Below, one piece after another: positions 43,424 to 51,676 of a stretch of DNA of 64,000 nt. Source of the stretch: Anaerolineales bacterium (GTDB lineage Bacteria > Chloroflexota > Anaerolineae > Anaerolineales > Villigracilaceae); NCBI GenBank assembly GCA_014860745.1, contig JACZJC010000002.1, positions 1-64,000 on the forward strand, read 5' to 3'. The notes below the pieces were generated by a model, which was not told where the DNA came from, made no database searches, and saw nothing but the letters and a program-made list of their open reading frames with translations. Position numbers and translations under genes: made by a program. The number at the start of each line of letters is the position of its first letter. Within the stretch, counting starts at the first letter, position 1.

Positions 43424-44227
43424 ATGACGCAATCCCCCACCCCTATCCATGAGACTGTTCGCGAGCATTATGCCGAGCGGATCAAGAGCAGCGCTTCTTG
43501 CTGCGGATCTGACAACTGCTGCAGTCCCGAAAGCAATCTCTACCCTGCTGATCTTCTCACCACCGTTCCATCTGACGTATCCAGCACCAGCTACGGCTGC
43601 GGCGACCCGATCACCCTTGCCTCTTTGCAACCAGGTCAAACTGTCCTTGATCTCGGCTCCGGCGCAGGACTCGATTGTTTGTTGGCTGCCCAGAAAGTCG
43701 GTCCCGAAGGACGCGTGATCGGCGTGGACATGACTCCCGAAATGATCGAGCGTGCCAAAGACAACGCGAAGCGAGTCAATGCAACGAATGTCGAGTTCCG
43801 CCAGGGCTACCTCGAAGACATTCCCGTTGACAGCAACACCGTCGATGTCGTCATTTCCAACTGCGTGATCAATCTCGCGCCCGATAAAAACAAAGTCTTC
43901 TCTGAGATCATGCGCGTGCTCAAACCCGGGGCAAAACTGGCCGTTTCCGATATCGTCACCACCGATGGGCCGCTGCCCGTAGAAGTGAAGAAAAGCCTGA
44001 GCGCCTGGGCCGGCTGCATCGCCGGTGCATTGGATGTGCGCGAATACAAGTCCATGATGGAAGCAGCCGGGCTGACCGACATAGAGCTTAAACCCCAATA
44101 TTTCGATAAGGCCATGATCGATGACGCCGTCCGCGATATGAAGGACATCCACGAATTGAACCAATATTCGCAGGATGAACTGTATAAAAGCGTGTTCAGC
44201 GCCAAAATCTCGGCTCGAAAAAAATAA
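43424..44227 (+). CDS. arsM: Arsenite S-adenosylmethionine methyltransferase ArsM
   Basis: A 267-residue cytosolic enzyme that methylates As(III) to volatile or less toxic methylarsenicals. SAM motif DLGSGAG (76-82) and GVDMTPEMIERAK. The catalytic cysteines of ArsM are present: C59 (SYGCGDP), C147 (VISNCVINL) and C198 (WAGCIAGA). The N-terminus has two extra CC pairs (26-27 and 32-33), ASCCGSDNCCSPES. Controlled by an ArsR-type operator. No arsenite efflux (arsB/acr3) or reductase (arsC) gene is in the window, so methylation seems to be the main local defence. Confidence 0.94.
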   Translation: MTQSPTPIHETVREHYAERIKSSASCCGSDNCCSPESNLYPADLLTTVPSDVSSTSYGCGDPITLASLQPGQTVLDLGSGAGLDCLLAAQKVGPEGRVIGVDMTPEMIERAKDNAKRVNATNVEFRQGYLEDIPVDSNTVDVVISNCVINLAPDKNKVFSEIMRVLKPGAKLAVSDIVTTDGPLPVEVKKSLSAWAGCIAGALDVREYKSMMEAAGLTDIELKPQYFDKAMIDDAVRDMKDIHELNQYSQDELYKSVFSAKISARKK

Positions 44228-44241
44228 ACAACACCAATAAC

Positions 44242-44278
44242 CAACTCAGCCCAGTCCATTACGGTCCGGGCTGAGTTG
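44242..44278. terminator. Hairpin terminator between arsM and the patatin gene
   Basis: An 11-bp stem CAACTCAGCCC / GGGCTGAGTTG in the gap between convergent genes; its U-tract is weak on both strands. Confidence 0.6.
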
Positions 44279-44301
44279 CGATTCTGGAACGTTCCACCCG
44301 G

Positions 44302-45147
44302 CTATGAACTCGAAAGCAGGCGCAGAATGTGCGGCAATTGTTTGGCAGCCGCCTCCCTGCCGCGCACCACTACCTCGGGAATGCGTTCCACATCGAACAT
44401 GGAGATCGTCCCTTCAAATTCCGGAATGATGGGAAAGATCTCGGCGTGATGCGCAAGATTATAGAACGAATACGTGGAAGTCAGGATATTGTTCATGTAA
44501 ATGCTGTTGAGGTGCTCCTGGACCGCGGTCATCGAGCGGAAACGGCTGCGATTGTCGATGGTAAAGCCCATCGCAATGATGATATCCGCACCGTCTTGAA
44601 TCGCAACGTCGATAGGAAGCGGGTCCGATACGGCGCCATCGATCAGAAGTTGACCGTTCACCTCCCACGGCGGGAAGATGATCGGAATCGCCACACTGGC
44701 GCGGAGCGCATCGAAAATATTCCCTTGCGAAAGAGTCACTTTTTCGCCGCTCAGGAACTCGGTCGCCACCACTTTAAACGGGAGGCGCATATCCGCAAAG
44801 GTCTGATCGCCGAACACGCCGCGCAGGCTATTGTTTAGAAAGGTATCGTCAACCAGTCCGCTTCGTTCGGTGAAGCGCAGGGTGCCGTCCTTGCTGGCTT
44901 TCAAGCTCTCCGTGTATCCCTGCATGATATCCCTGGTCCACATGGACTGTGACCTTGCCACCATTTGGTCCACACTGGCATTGTTCGCGATCATCGCGCT
45001 GTAGAGGCTGCCGCCGCTGCAGCCTACAACGCTGTTCACCTCAATGCCCTCCTCCTGCAATAGCTGCCAAAGCCCAATGGCTGCCGCACACTTGACTCCG
45101 CCAGAGCCGATCACCAGAGAGATTCGTTTCGTTGAAGCCATGTGCAT
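44302..45147 (-). CDS. Patatin-like phospholipase, paralogue 1
   Basis: Lipid acyl hydrolase of about 282 residues. The oxyanion loop GSGGVKCAAAIG, nucleophile elbow GCSGGS and catalytic Asp in DGAVSDPLP form the Ser-Asp dyad. The C-terminal part has EFEGTISMFDV. No signal peptide, so it acts in the cytosol. Either ATG at 45147 or 45141 is possible; the longer frame overlaps paralogue 2. It is the last gene of the partner-switching operon, next to a close relative, showing a tandem duplication. Confidence 0.88.
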   Translation of the reverse strand: MHMASTKRISLVIGSGGVKCAAAIGLWQLLQEEGIEVNSVVGCSGGSLYSAMIANNASVDQMVARSQSMWTRDIMQGYTESLKASKDGTLRFTERSGLVDDTFLNNSLRGVFGDQTFADMRLPFKVVATEFLSGEKVTLSQGNIFDALRASVAIPIIFPPWEVNGQLLIDGAVSDPLPIDVAIQDGADIIIAMGFTIDNRSRFRSMTAVQEHLNSIYMNNILTSTYSFYNLAHHAEIFPIIPEFEGTISMFDVERIPEVVVRGREAAAKQLPHILRLLSSS

Positions 45148-45151
45148 CTCG

Positions 45152-46003
45152 CTATCTGCCGAGCATCTTTTTAATGTACGGAAGTTGTTTTTCCGCGGCG
45201 CGCTCACCCTCTTCGATCACATAGGACAGTTTGTCCGTATCGAACAATTTGATGCGGTATTGGAACTCCGGCAGGATGGGTACGATCTCGGAATGATGCG
45301 CAAGGTTATGAAAGGAATAATTGGCCTTGAGCAGGTTGTTCGAGGTCATGCTGCTGATCTGAAAATTATAGCGCATCAACGAGGTGACCTGTTCCTGGTA
45401 GGGACTTTCAAACCCCATCGCGATGATGATGTCTGCGCCTTCCTTGATGGCAACCCCGATCGGCAACGGGTCACTTTGATAGCCGTCAATGAGGAAACGT
45501 CCGTTCACTTTGTACGGCGGGAAGATGTATGGAATGGCAATGCTTGCGCGCACCGCTTCAGCTATCGACCCTTCGGATAAAACAACCTGGTCGCCGTTAT
45601 AAAAATCCGTGGCGGTAACGAACAGCGGGATCTTTGCATCGGCAAACGAGGCGCTTTCAAAGCCTTCGCGCAAGCGGCGGTTAATGAGGCGGTCATCGAT
45701 CAGCCCAAACGACTCATCGAAGCGGAACAGCTTTGGGAAGACGATCTGCAAAATGGCGCGGCTGTTGCGTTTGCGGGTCATGTCGCGGGTCCACATGCGA
45801 AGCGTCGTTTCCACGGCCCGCTCCACCGGCCAGCCCAGGGCGATCAGTGCGGCGTAGATCGAGCCGCCCGAACATCCCACCACCATATTCACCGGGATGT
45901 TTTCGCGCGCCATCACCCGCATCAACCCGAGCGCCGCCGCGCATTTGACACTGCCTGACCCGATCACAAGCGCAACACGCGGTTCAACTTTCTTTTCTGA
46001 CAT
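45152..46003 (-). CDS. Patatin-like phospholipase, paralogue 2
   Basis: A 283-residue paralogue of the adjacent gene, with GSGSVKCAAALG oxyanion loop, GCSGGS nucleophile elbow and catalytic Asp in IDGYQSDPLP. An ICDSDKL-like tail replaces that of paralogue 1. The gene starts 14 bp after the STAS antagonist, so it belongs to the kinase/phosphatase operon. Phospholipase action is inferred from the family; the lipid target is unknown. Confidence 0.88.
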   Translation of the reverse strand: MSEKKVEPRVALVIGSGSVKCAAALGLMRVMARENIPVNMVVGCSGGSIYAALIALGWPVERAVETTLRMWTRDMTRKRNSRAILQIVFPKLFRFDESFGLIDDRLINRRLREGFESASFADAKIPLFVTATDFYNGDQVVLSEGSIAEAVRASIAIPYIFPPYKVNGRFLIDGYQSDPLPIGVAIKEGADIIIAMGFESPYQEQVTSLMRYNFQISSMTSNNLLKANYSFHNLAHHSEIVPILPEFQYRIKLFDTDKLSYVIEEGERAAEKQLPYIKKMLGR

Positions 46004-46017
46004 CGGACGTCCTCCGC

Positions 46018-46353
46018 CTAGGAATAACTGGCGACAGCCTCATCGACGCTGTCGAACATTTTCAGAATGTTGGTGAAGCCGCTCAAGGTGAGCACTTTCA
46101 AAACATCCGGCTGCACACCGGTTAAACGCAGGTCGCCGCCCTGGGAACGGGTGTCTTTGATCGCGCCCAGCAGCACGCGAAGCCCGGCGCTGCTGGTGTA
46201 ATCCACGCCTGCCAGGTCTCCCACGAGGTTGATGTTGCCCCTGGCAACCTGCCCCTGAATGAATTCCGTGATCTTCGGCGCCATCATTGCGTCGATGCTG
46301 CCTTTCAACGAAAGGATCGTCACATTGCCCATCTGTCTGTCTTGGATTTCCAT
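46018..46353 (-). CDS. STAS-domain anti-anti-sigma factor
   Basis: A 111-residue RsbV/SpoIIAA-type antagonist. The phosphorylatable Ser lies in VDYTSSAGLRVLL. The loop GVQPDVLKVLTLSGF is typical. In partner switching, the dephosphorylated form releases an anti-sigma or other target kinase. It starts 6 bp after the large kinase/phosphatase gene, which carries both an HATPase and a PP2C module that could phosphorylate and dephosphorylate it. AAGGAG precedes the ATG. Confidence 0.93.
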   Translation of the reverse strand: MEIQDRQMGNVTILSLKGSIDAMMAPKITEFIQGQVARGNINLVGDLAGVDYTSSAGLRVLLGAIKDTRSQGGDLRLTGVQPDVLKVLTLSGFTNILKMFDSVDEAVASYS

Positions 46354-46359
46354 ACTGCA

Positions 46360-49300
46360 CTACTCCTTCTTCGTATTGGATTTTAAAAGATTTTTTTCGA
46401 GGATGAACTGATTTACATTTTGCTCAGCCCTTCCGTATGACACCTCATCCATTAATTCCTTGACAAAGTAAATTCCCAGCCCGCCGATCTCGCGTTCCTT
46501 CCAGCCCGCCTCCAGTTCCGGACGTTTCGCCTGGTCCGGCGAAAAGAACATTCCATTGTCCCGAATGATGAGGCGCGCTTTTTCGGCATCTGCATCGAAG
46601 GAGAGGGAGATCCAGCCCGGTTCCTCCCGCCCTTCAAACCCATAGCCAATGATGTTGGCGCACAATTCGTCCACCACCAATTTGAACGAAAAGACATCGT
46701 CCTTAACCAGCCCGTGCTGGACCGCTGCCGCCTCTATGAACTCGCGCAGCTCACCCAAAGCGTCCATGCGCGCATCGCGGCGAATCTGGTGCCGAACCCG
46801 TTGTTCAACCGCCAATTTGCGGCGGAGAGAGATCAGGGTGATATCGTCAAATTGCGACTGCCCGCCGATATGCCGTTTGAGCTGAGCGGTCAATTCATAG
46901 ACCATGCTAAACGTGGAAGCCCACGGCGCGGAAATAGCTGACAACAGTCTTTTTTCTCCGAACTGTTCTCCTGCCACATTTTTTGCATCGGTCACGCCGT
47001 CGGTAAAGCCGACCAGCACATCTCCCTCACGGAGGTGAATTTGGTCCACGCGAAAATCCATATCACGGAACAGCCCCACTGCCGGGCCAGTCGGCAAGAG
47101 GCGCATGGCTTCCTGTCCATTACGGTCAAGAATCATGGGCGGCTCGTGCCCGCCGTTGATATAGTACAGGTCGCCGCTATCGGGGTCAAGCACGCCAAAG
47201 AACAAGGTTGCAAACATGTTGGACTTGCCGTGATAATCTGCGATGAAGTTGTTTGTATTCAGCACGATCTCCAGCAAATTCGAGCGGATGGTTTCCCGGT
47301 CGAGGTGAATCCTGCTGAAGGCGCGCAGCAGACTGCGGAAAAGCACCATAAAGAGAGCCGCGCCCACGCCTTTATCGCAAACATCCGCGATGATGAAGGC
47401 GGTGAATTTGCTGTGATTGAACTGAAACACATCGTAGAAATCGCCGGCCACCTGCCGCGCCGCATCGAATTGCACACTGATATCCCAGCCGGGCAGGTCG
47501 GGCAATTTCTCGGGGAAGAATCCGGATTGGATCTGGCGGCCAATTTCGAGGTCCCGCTCTGCGACGTTCAGTGCCTGTTCGGTCTCCGCATGCAGCCTGG
47601 CATTATCGATCACCACGGCGATATGGCTGGCGATTGTCTCCGCGAGCGAGATTTCGGCCGGGGTGAAAATGTGGAATGGGTCTCTGGCGGGCATGCCGAT
47701 CGTGCCGATTGCTTCGCCTCGCGTCAGCAGTGGGACGATCATAATGGCCCTTGTTCCGCGCGCGCGCGAAACATCCGCCACCGAAGCTGTGCGCGGATCG
47801 TTTTGGGCATCCTGGACCACCAAGGTCTTTTTTGCGCGAATCACCTCCTGCGAAGATGTATTCCCCTCAAATGGCAGGATGAGTCCCAGCGCGCTTTTTT
47901 CCTCCGAATTAATGGCATGAAAGGCAACGATCTCAAGATGATCCTTCATTGCAGTGAGCAGCCCGATGCCCGCATTGCGAATCGGAAAGATGCGGGTGAG
48001 TTCCACACAAAGCGCCTGCAGGATATCGTTCAAATTCAACGATTGGTTGACGATCATCGAAATACGGTTGATGGCCGCCATTTCCTCTGCGTGGGCTTCT
48101 GTTTCACGTTTTGCTTTCAGGAGTTCTTCCTGCGCATGGACGCGCTCAGTGATATCGCGCATGATTCCCCGCGTGCCAACGACCTCGCCATCCACGATGA
48201 TCGGGTTAATGGAGGTCTCGGCAATGAAACCGCGCCCGTTGCGGTCGAGATAATCGTAACGAAACATCTCGGAAGGCTGTTTGCTTTTTATCACCTCATT
48301 GTATTTTTGAAACACAGATCGGATCGAGCTGCGGTCTGTGAAGTGACGGAAATGATGCCCGACAACTTCGCTGCGTGTGGAAAACCCCAGTTGCTTGTAA
48401 AACGCCACATTGGCAAATGTGATAACGCCTGTCGGGTCGGCCTCCACATAAGGTTCCTTAAGGGAATCCAGCACGGTCTCAAGGGTTTGCTTGGCCGCTT
48501 TCAGGTTCGTTTCGGCCTGTCGTTTCTCGCTGACATCGCTCAGTTGAATGATCCAGCCTGGGATTCTCTTTCCCCCACCGACCCGTGAAGTCAGAACATC
48601 GAAGGTGCGGTTCGTATCACCAAGCACCACCGGCCTGCCATGAACCTCGAACGAATCATCGTCCAATGCCGCAGAGACCGAATCCATGAACTCCGCACGG
48701 TTCTTAAAAAGCTCGGTCAACCCCTCCACGGAAGCCAAAGGATCAAAGATTCTCAAGATGATCCGCGCCGCCGGGTTGACATCCAAAACATTCCGCTCCC
48801 CATCCAGAATGATGATCCCCGTCGCTAGTCTCCGTACAATGGCGTCATGCGCAAACGGCACAACCGCCAGAATCTGCCCGCCAAAGATCGCCCAAGCAAA
48901 TGCCAGCCCCGTCACCGTGAAAATGATCGGAGTCGGATCTGGAAAACCAATCGGCAGCGGCCCAAAAAGATAATACACATTGCCCAGCAGAGGAGCCAGC
49001 GCCCCCATCAAAAGCCCATAGACCTGAATGCCGTATCGCTTAAAGTTGGAATAGATTGAAGCCGCAAGAATGACAATGCCAAGCACCATCACAAAATACG
49101 AATACACCGTATGCAAAAAGAACAACGGCCCATACGTATTCTCCAATGAAACATATCCCCCCGCAAAGACAAGCTCCGACTCATGAAAGAATTGCCCGTG
49201 GATGAAATTCGTCAGATGGAGCAGATACAAAAAGGTGGGAATCAACCAAATTCGCCAGCCAACCCGCTCAAAAGCGGTGCGAAAAATACCGGTCAATTTT

Positions 49301-49563
49301 ACGGTCAACAGACACCACGCCGTCGGCACGATCATGATCCCTGCATACGTAAAATGGCTCCAGAATGCCTGCCATTCAAACTCGGGGCTTAGCAGCTGGA
49401 CCGCATTTGCGAATGCCCATAACGCTGCACCAAACATCAACAAAGAAAAAACGTTCGTCTCCCTTTTTTTGATCGCCCGGCTCCGCACATAAAGCCCAAT
49501 TCCGAGCAAGACAAAGCCCGGAATGATCTGCCATACAAGGTAGGGATTTGATTGGAATTCCAT
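46360..49563 (-). CDS. 7TM-PAS-PAS-GAF-PP2C-HATPase partner-switching regulator
   Basis: A 1067-residue membrane signalling protein. Domains in order: seven-helix histidine-kinase-7TM sensor (residues 1-235); two PAS domains (about 245-345 and 360-480, with GIIILDGERNVLDVNPAAR and ADPTGVITFANVAFYKQLGF); GAF (about 500-660); SpoIIE/RsbU-type PP2C phosphatase (about 680-890, DISVQFDAARQVAGDFYDVF and LVGFTDGVTDAKN); and a GHKL ATPase of the RsbW/SpoIIAB kind (about 930-1060, DELCANIIGYGFEG and IRDNGMFFSP). It thus joins the phosphatase and kinase of a partner switch in one chain. There is no His-phosphotransfer domain, so it is not an ordinary two-component kinase. STAS and two patatins follow. 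Confidence 0.92.
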   Translation of the reverse strand: MEFQSNPYLVWQIIPGFVLLGIGLYVRSRAIKKRETNVFSLLMFGAALWAFANAVQLLSPEFEWQAFWSHFTYAGIMIVPTAWCLLTVKLTGIFRTAFERVGWRIWLIPTFLYLLHLTNFIHGQFFHESELVFAGGYVSLENTYGPLFFLHTVYSYFVMVLGIVILAASIYSNFKRYGIQVYGLLMGALAPLLGNVYYLFGPLPIGFPDPTPIIFTVTGLAFAWAIFGGQILAVVPFAHDAIVRRLATGIIILDGERNVLDVNPAARIILRIFDPLASVEGLTELFKNRAEFMDSVSAALDDDSFEVHGRPVVLGDTNRTFDVLTSRVGGGKRIPGWIIQLSDVSEKRQAETNLKAAKQTLETVLDSLKEPYVEADPTGVITFANVAFYKQLGFSTRSEVVGHHFRHFTDRSSIRSVFQKYNEVIKSKQPSEMFRYDYLDRNGRGFIAETSINPIIVDGEVVGTRGIMRDITERVHAQEELLKAKRETEAHAEEMAAINRISMIVNQSLNLNDILQALCVELTRIFPIRNAGIGLLTAMKDHLEIVAFHAINSEEKSALGLILPFEGNTSSQEVIRAKKTLVVQDAQNDPRTASVADVSRARGTRAIMIVPLLTRGEAIGTIGMPARDPFHIFTPAEISLAETIASHIAVVIDNARLHAETEQALNVAERDLEIGRQIQSGFFPEKLPDLPGWDISVQFDAARQVAGDFYDVFQFNHSKFTAFIIADVCDKGVGAALFMVLFRSLLRAFSRIHLDRETIRSNLLEIVLNTNNFIADYHGKSNMFATLFFGVLDPDSGDLYYINGGHEPPMILDRNGQEAMRLLPTGPAVGLFRDMDFRVDQIHLREGDVLVGFTDGVTDAKNVAGEQFGEKRLLSAISAPWASTFSMVYELTAQLKRHIGGQSQFDDITLISLRRKLAVEQRVRHQIRRDARMDALGELREFIEAAAVQHGLVKDDVFSFKLVVDELCANIIGYGFEGREEPGWISLSFDADAEKARLIIRDNGMFFSPDQAKRPELEAGWKEREIGGLGIYFVKELMDEVSYGRAEQNVNQFILEKNLLKSNTKKE

Positions 49564-49827
49564 ATTGAACGCAAAACTCTCTTGGTCTGTTGTTATAGTC
49601 TGGCGTCTTGCATCGTTCGATTCGAACAGGGAATGCTGCGCGTAAAACGCTTCCTCCTTGCCAACGGACCAAACGCCTCACCCCGTACCCAGCCTGCTGC
49701 CTGTCCCCTAACCAAACCTCCGCCGCAACAGGATTCGGGCGATTGAAAAAACAGCTTCCTCTGAATTTGGATTATTTATATCATATTCATTCGTAATAAT
49801 GTATACGGAGAGGCTCGTGGTTTCATC
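49564..49827. other. Intergenic region between the kinase and TetR genes
   Basis: About 260 bp upstream of both divergent genes. A minus-strand promoter for the kinase gene is expected but could not be placed. The sequence AACAGGATTCGGGCGATTGAAAAAAC has no clear structure. No reading frame here looks real. Confidence 0.5.
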
Positions 49828-49875
49828 TTGACAGTGCAATCTTTCGGGAGTAAAAACAAACCGACCAGTCGGTTT
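49828..49875 (+). promoter_or_regulatory. tetR promoter with TetR-type operator
   Basis: TTGACA (49828-49833) and TAAAAA (49851-49856) with 17-base spacing. The perfect 8-2-8 palindrome AAACCGAC-CA-GTCGGTTT (49858-49875) sits just downstream of the -10, over the expected start site, as in autorepressed TetR-family promoters. Confidence 0.85.
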
Positions 49876-49927
49876 TTATATTTCCCATGCCACCTCCTCG
49901 ATCAGCGGAGAGGGATGTAAGGAATAA

Positions 49928-50512
49928 ATGCAGCAGCGTAGTGAAGAAACCCGCTCGAAGATCATTGCCTCAGCCATCAAACTATTCTCCAACCGCGGAT
50001 TCGCCGCAGCGAGCGTGGATGATATTTGCAAAGAAGCAGGCATCAGCAAAGGCGCGTTCTATCACCATTTTGAAAGCAAGCAAGCTTTGTTCCTTGCCCT
50101 GCTCGACGGCTGGCTTCAAACCATAGACCACGCCATCGAAGCCTCCAAAGATAAGACCGTGCCCGAAACTTTTATGCAGATCACCGAGGCTTTTCCATAC
50201 ATCTTTGCAACAGCCAATGAAAACCTCCCGATGTTCCTGGAATTCTGGCTGCAAGCCAGCCGCGAAGAAAGAATCTGGCAGGCCAGCATTGCGCCCTATC
50301 GGCGGTATCACAAGTATTTCACCCTGCTCATCAAAAAGGGCGTGGACGAAGGATCATTCGTGGCGGTGGACCCAGAATTGACCTCGCGCATGATCATTTC
50401 CACGGCAATGGGTTTGTTGCTGCAAAGTCTGCTGGACCCGAAAGGCGCGAAATGGGAAAAGGTGGCGCGCGATAGCACGAACATGCTTGTGAATAGTTTA
50501 TTGAAGAAATGA
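49928..50512 (+). CDS. TetR/AcrR family transcriptional regulator
   Basis: A 194-residue repressor. The N-terminal helix-turn-helix is canonical (IIASAIKLFSNRGFAAASV, then CKEAGISKGAFYHHFESK) and the ligand-binding C-terminal part is helical and variable. It most likely binds the palindrome just upstream. The extended-SDR gene starts 13 bp after its stop and is probably the regulated target. Ligand unknown. Confidence 0.93.
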   Translation: MQQRSEETRSKIIASAIKLFSNRGFAAASVDDICKEAGISKGAFYHHFESKQALFLALLDGWLQTIDHAIEASKDKTVPETFMQITEAFPYIFATANENLPMFLEFWLQASREERIWQASIAPYRRYHKYFTLLIKKGVDEGSFVAVDPELTSRMIISTAMGLLLQSLLDPKGAKWEKVARDSTNMLVNSLLKK

Positions 50513-50525
50513 GGATATTAAAAGC

Positions 50526-51500
50526 ATGTGGCTGGTAACCGGTGCAACGGGACATGTGGGAAATGTCCTTGTGCGAAAACTTTTGGAACACCGTGAAAAG
50601 GTGCGGGCATTGATTCTGCCGGGCGAAAGCCGCGAATCAATTTCGGGATTAAAGGTCGAAGCGTTTGAGGGCGACATCCTCAATTTTGATTCGGTCTTCG
50701 AATCCTTGCGCGGCATCAAAGGTGTTTTCCATCTGGCAGGTGTCATCTCGATCATGCCTGGGCCGAATCTACTTGTGCGCAAGGTCAACGTGGAGGGCAC
50801 AAAAAATATTTTACGCGCCGCAATGGAAAAGGGAATTGAAAAACTGGTTTATACGTCATCCATCCATGCGATCCAACGCGTGGAAGATGGAGTGATCGAT
50901 GAGCGCGTGCCATACGACATGAATAATCCCTACGGCGCCTATGACCGCTCAAAGGCGGAGGCAACTCTTGAGGTTTTGAATGCGGCTCGCTGCGGACTGG
51001 AAGCTGTAGTGGCCTGCCCCACCGGCGTGATCGGCCCGTATGATTTTCGCGGCTCGATGATGGGCGCGGTGATTCACGATGCGGCGGTTGCGAAACCAAC
51101 ACTATATGTAGACGGCGCCTATGATTTCGTGGATGTGCGCGATGTGGCCGATGGATTAATTTCCGCGGCAGAGAACGGCAAGCGCGGCGAAAGTTATATT
51201 TTGTCGGGGCAAAAGATCTCGGTGCGCTATTTGCTTGAAACCGTGCGTGAAATTACGGGAAAGCATTTCTTTCAGATGAAAATCCCATTCGACCTGGCGA
51301 AGTTTGCGGCAATGTTCACGCCGATGTATTATCGCTTCGCGAAGGAAACGCCGCGTTTTACGCCCTATTCACTGGAGGTGCTGCAAAGCAATTCGAATAT
51401 TAGTCACGCAAAAGCGACAAGGGAATTAGGTTATTCGCCACGTTCATTGTATGAAAGTATCAAAGATACAGTGAAGTGGTTTTTGGAAAAGAAAAAATAA
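50526..51500 (+). CDS. NAD-dependent epimerase/dehydratase (extended SDR)
   Basis: A 324-residue enzyme of the dihydroflavonol-4-reductase-like group. It has the NAD-binding motif TGATGHVGNVLVRKLLE, VFHLAGVIS, KLVYTSSIHAIQ and the catalytic Tyr-x3-Lys in YGAYDRSKA. The C-terminal part starts with KISVRYLLETVREI. Co-transcribed with TetR, so it likely acts on a compound sensed by that repressor. The substrate cannot be named. Confidence 0.9.
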   Translation: MWLVTGATGHVGNVLVRKLLEHREKVRALILPGESRESISGLKVEAFEGDILNFDSVFESLRGIKGVFHLAGVISIMPGPNLLVRKVNVEGTKNILRAAMEKGIEKLVYTSSIHAIQRVEDGVIDERVPYDMNNPYGAYDRSKAEATLEVLNAARCGLEAVVACPTGVIGPYDFRGSMMGAVIHDAAVAKPTLYVDGAYDFVDVRDVADGLISAAENGKRGESYILSGQKISVRYLLETVREITGKHFFQMKIPFDLAKFAAMFTPMYYRFAKETPRFTPYSLEVLQSNSNISHAKATRELGYSPRSLYESIKDTVKWFLEKKK

Positions 51501-51502
51501 TC

Positions 51503-51653
51503 GTCATTGCGAGAAGGGAGTTTTTCCCGACGGCACTTGCGCCGCACGTGATTTGCTTAGCAAATCATGCGGTGAGCAATCTCAAATTGTATTGGAGATT
51601 GCTCACCCATTCGGGTACGATGTCGGGCGGAAGAACATCGCCCTCGTAATGAC
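51503..51653. repeat. Palindromic REP/MITE-like intergenic repeat, copy 3
   Basis: Longest copy. Outer arms are GTCATTGCGAG and CTCGTAATGAC. Inner arms GAGCAATCTC and GAGATTGCTC are perfect inverted repeats. A further nested palindrome lies in between: GTGATTTGCT-TA-GCAAATCATG. It fills the gap between the reductase and degV genes. Confidence 0.85.
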
Positions 51654-51676
51654 ATAATAACCAAAAGGAGAAAAAC

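Noticed and set aside
47035-48588. 517-codon open frame on the plus strand
   Set aside because: Antisense to the large kinase/phosphatase gene, with no recognisable domain; the opposite strand encodes clear PAS/GAF/PP2C domains.
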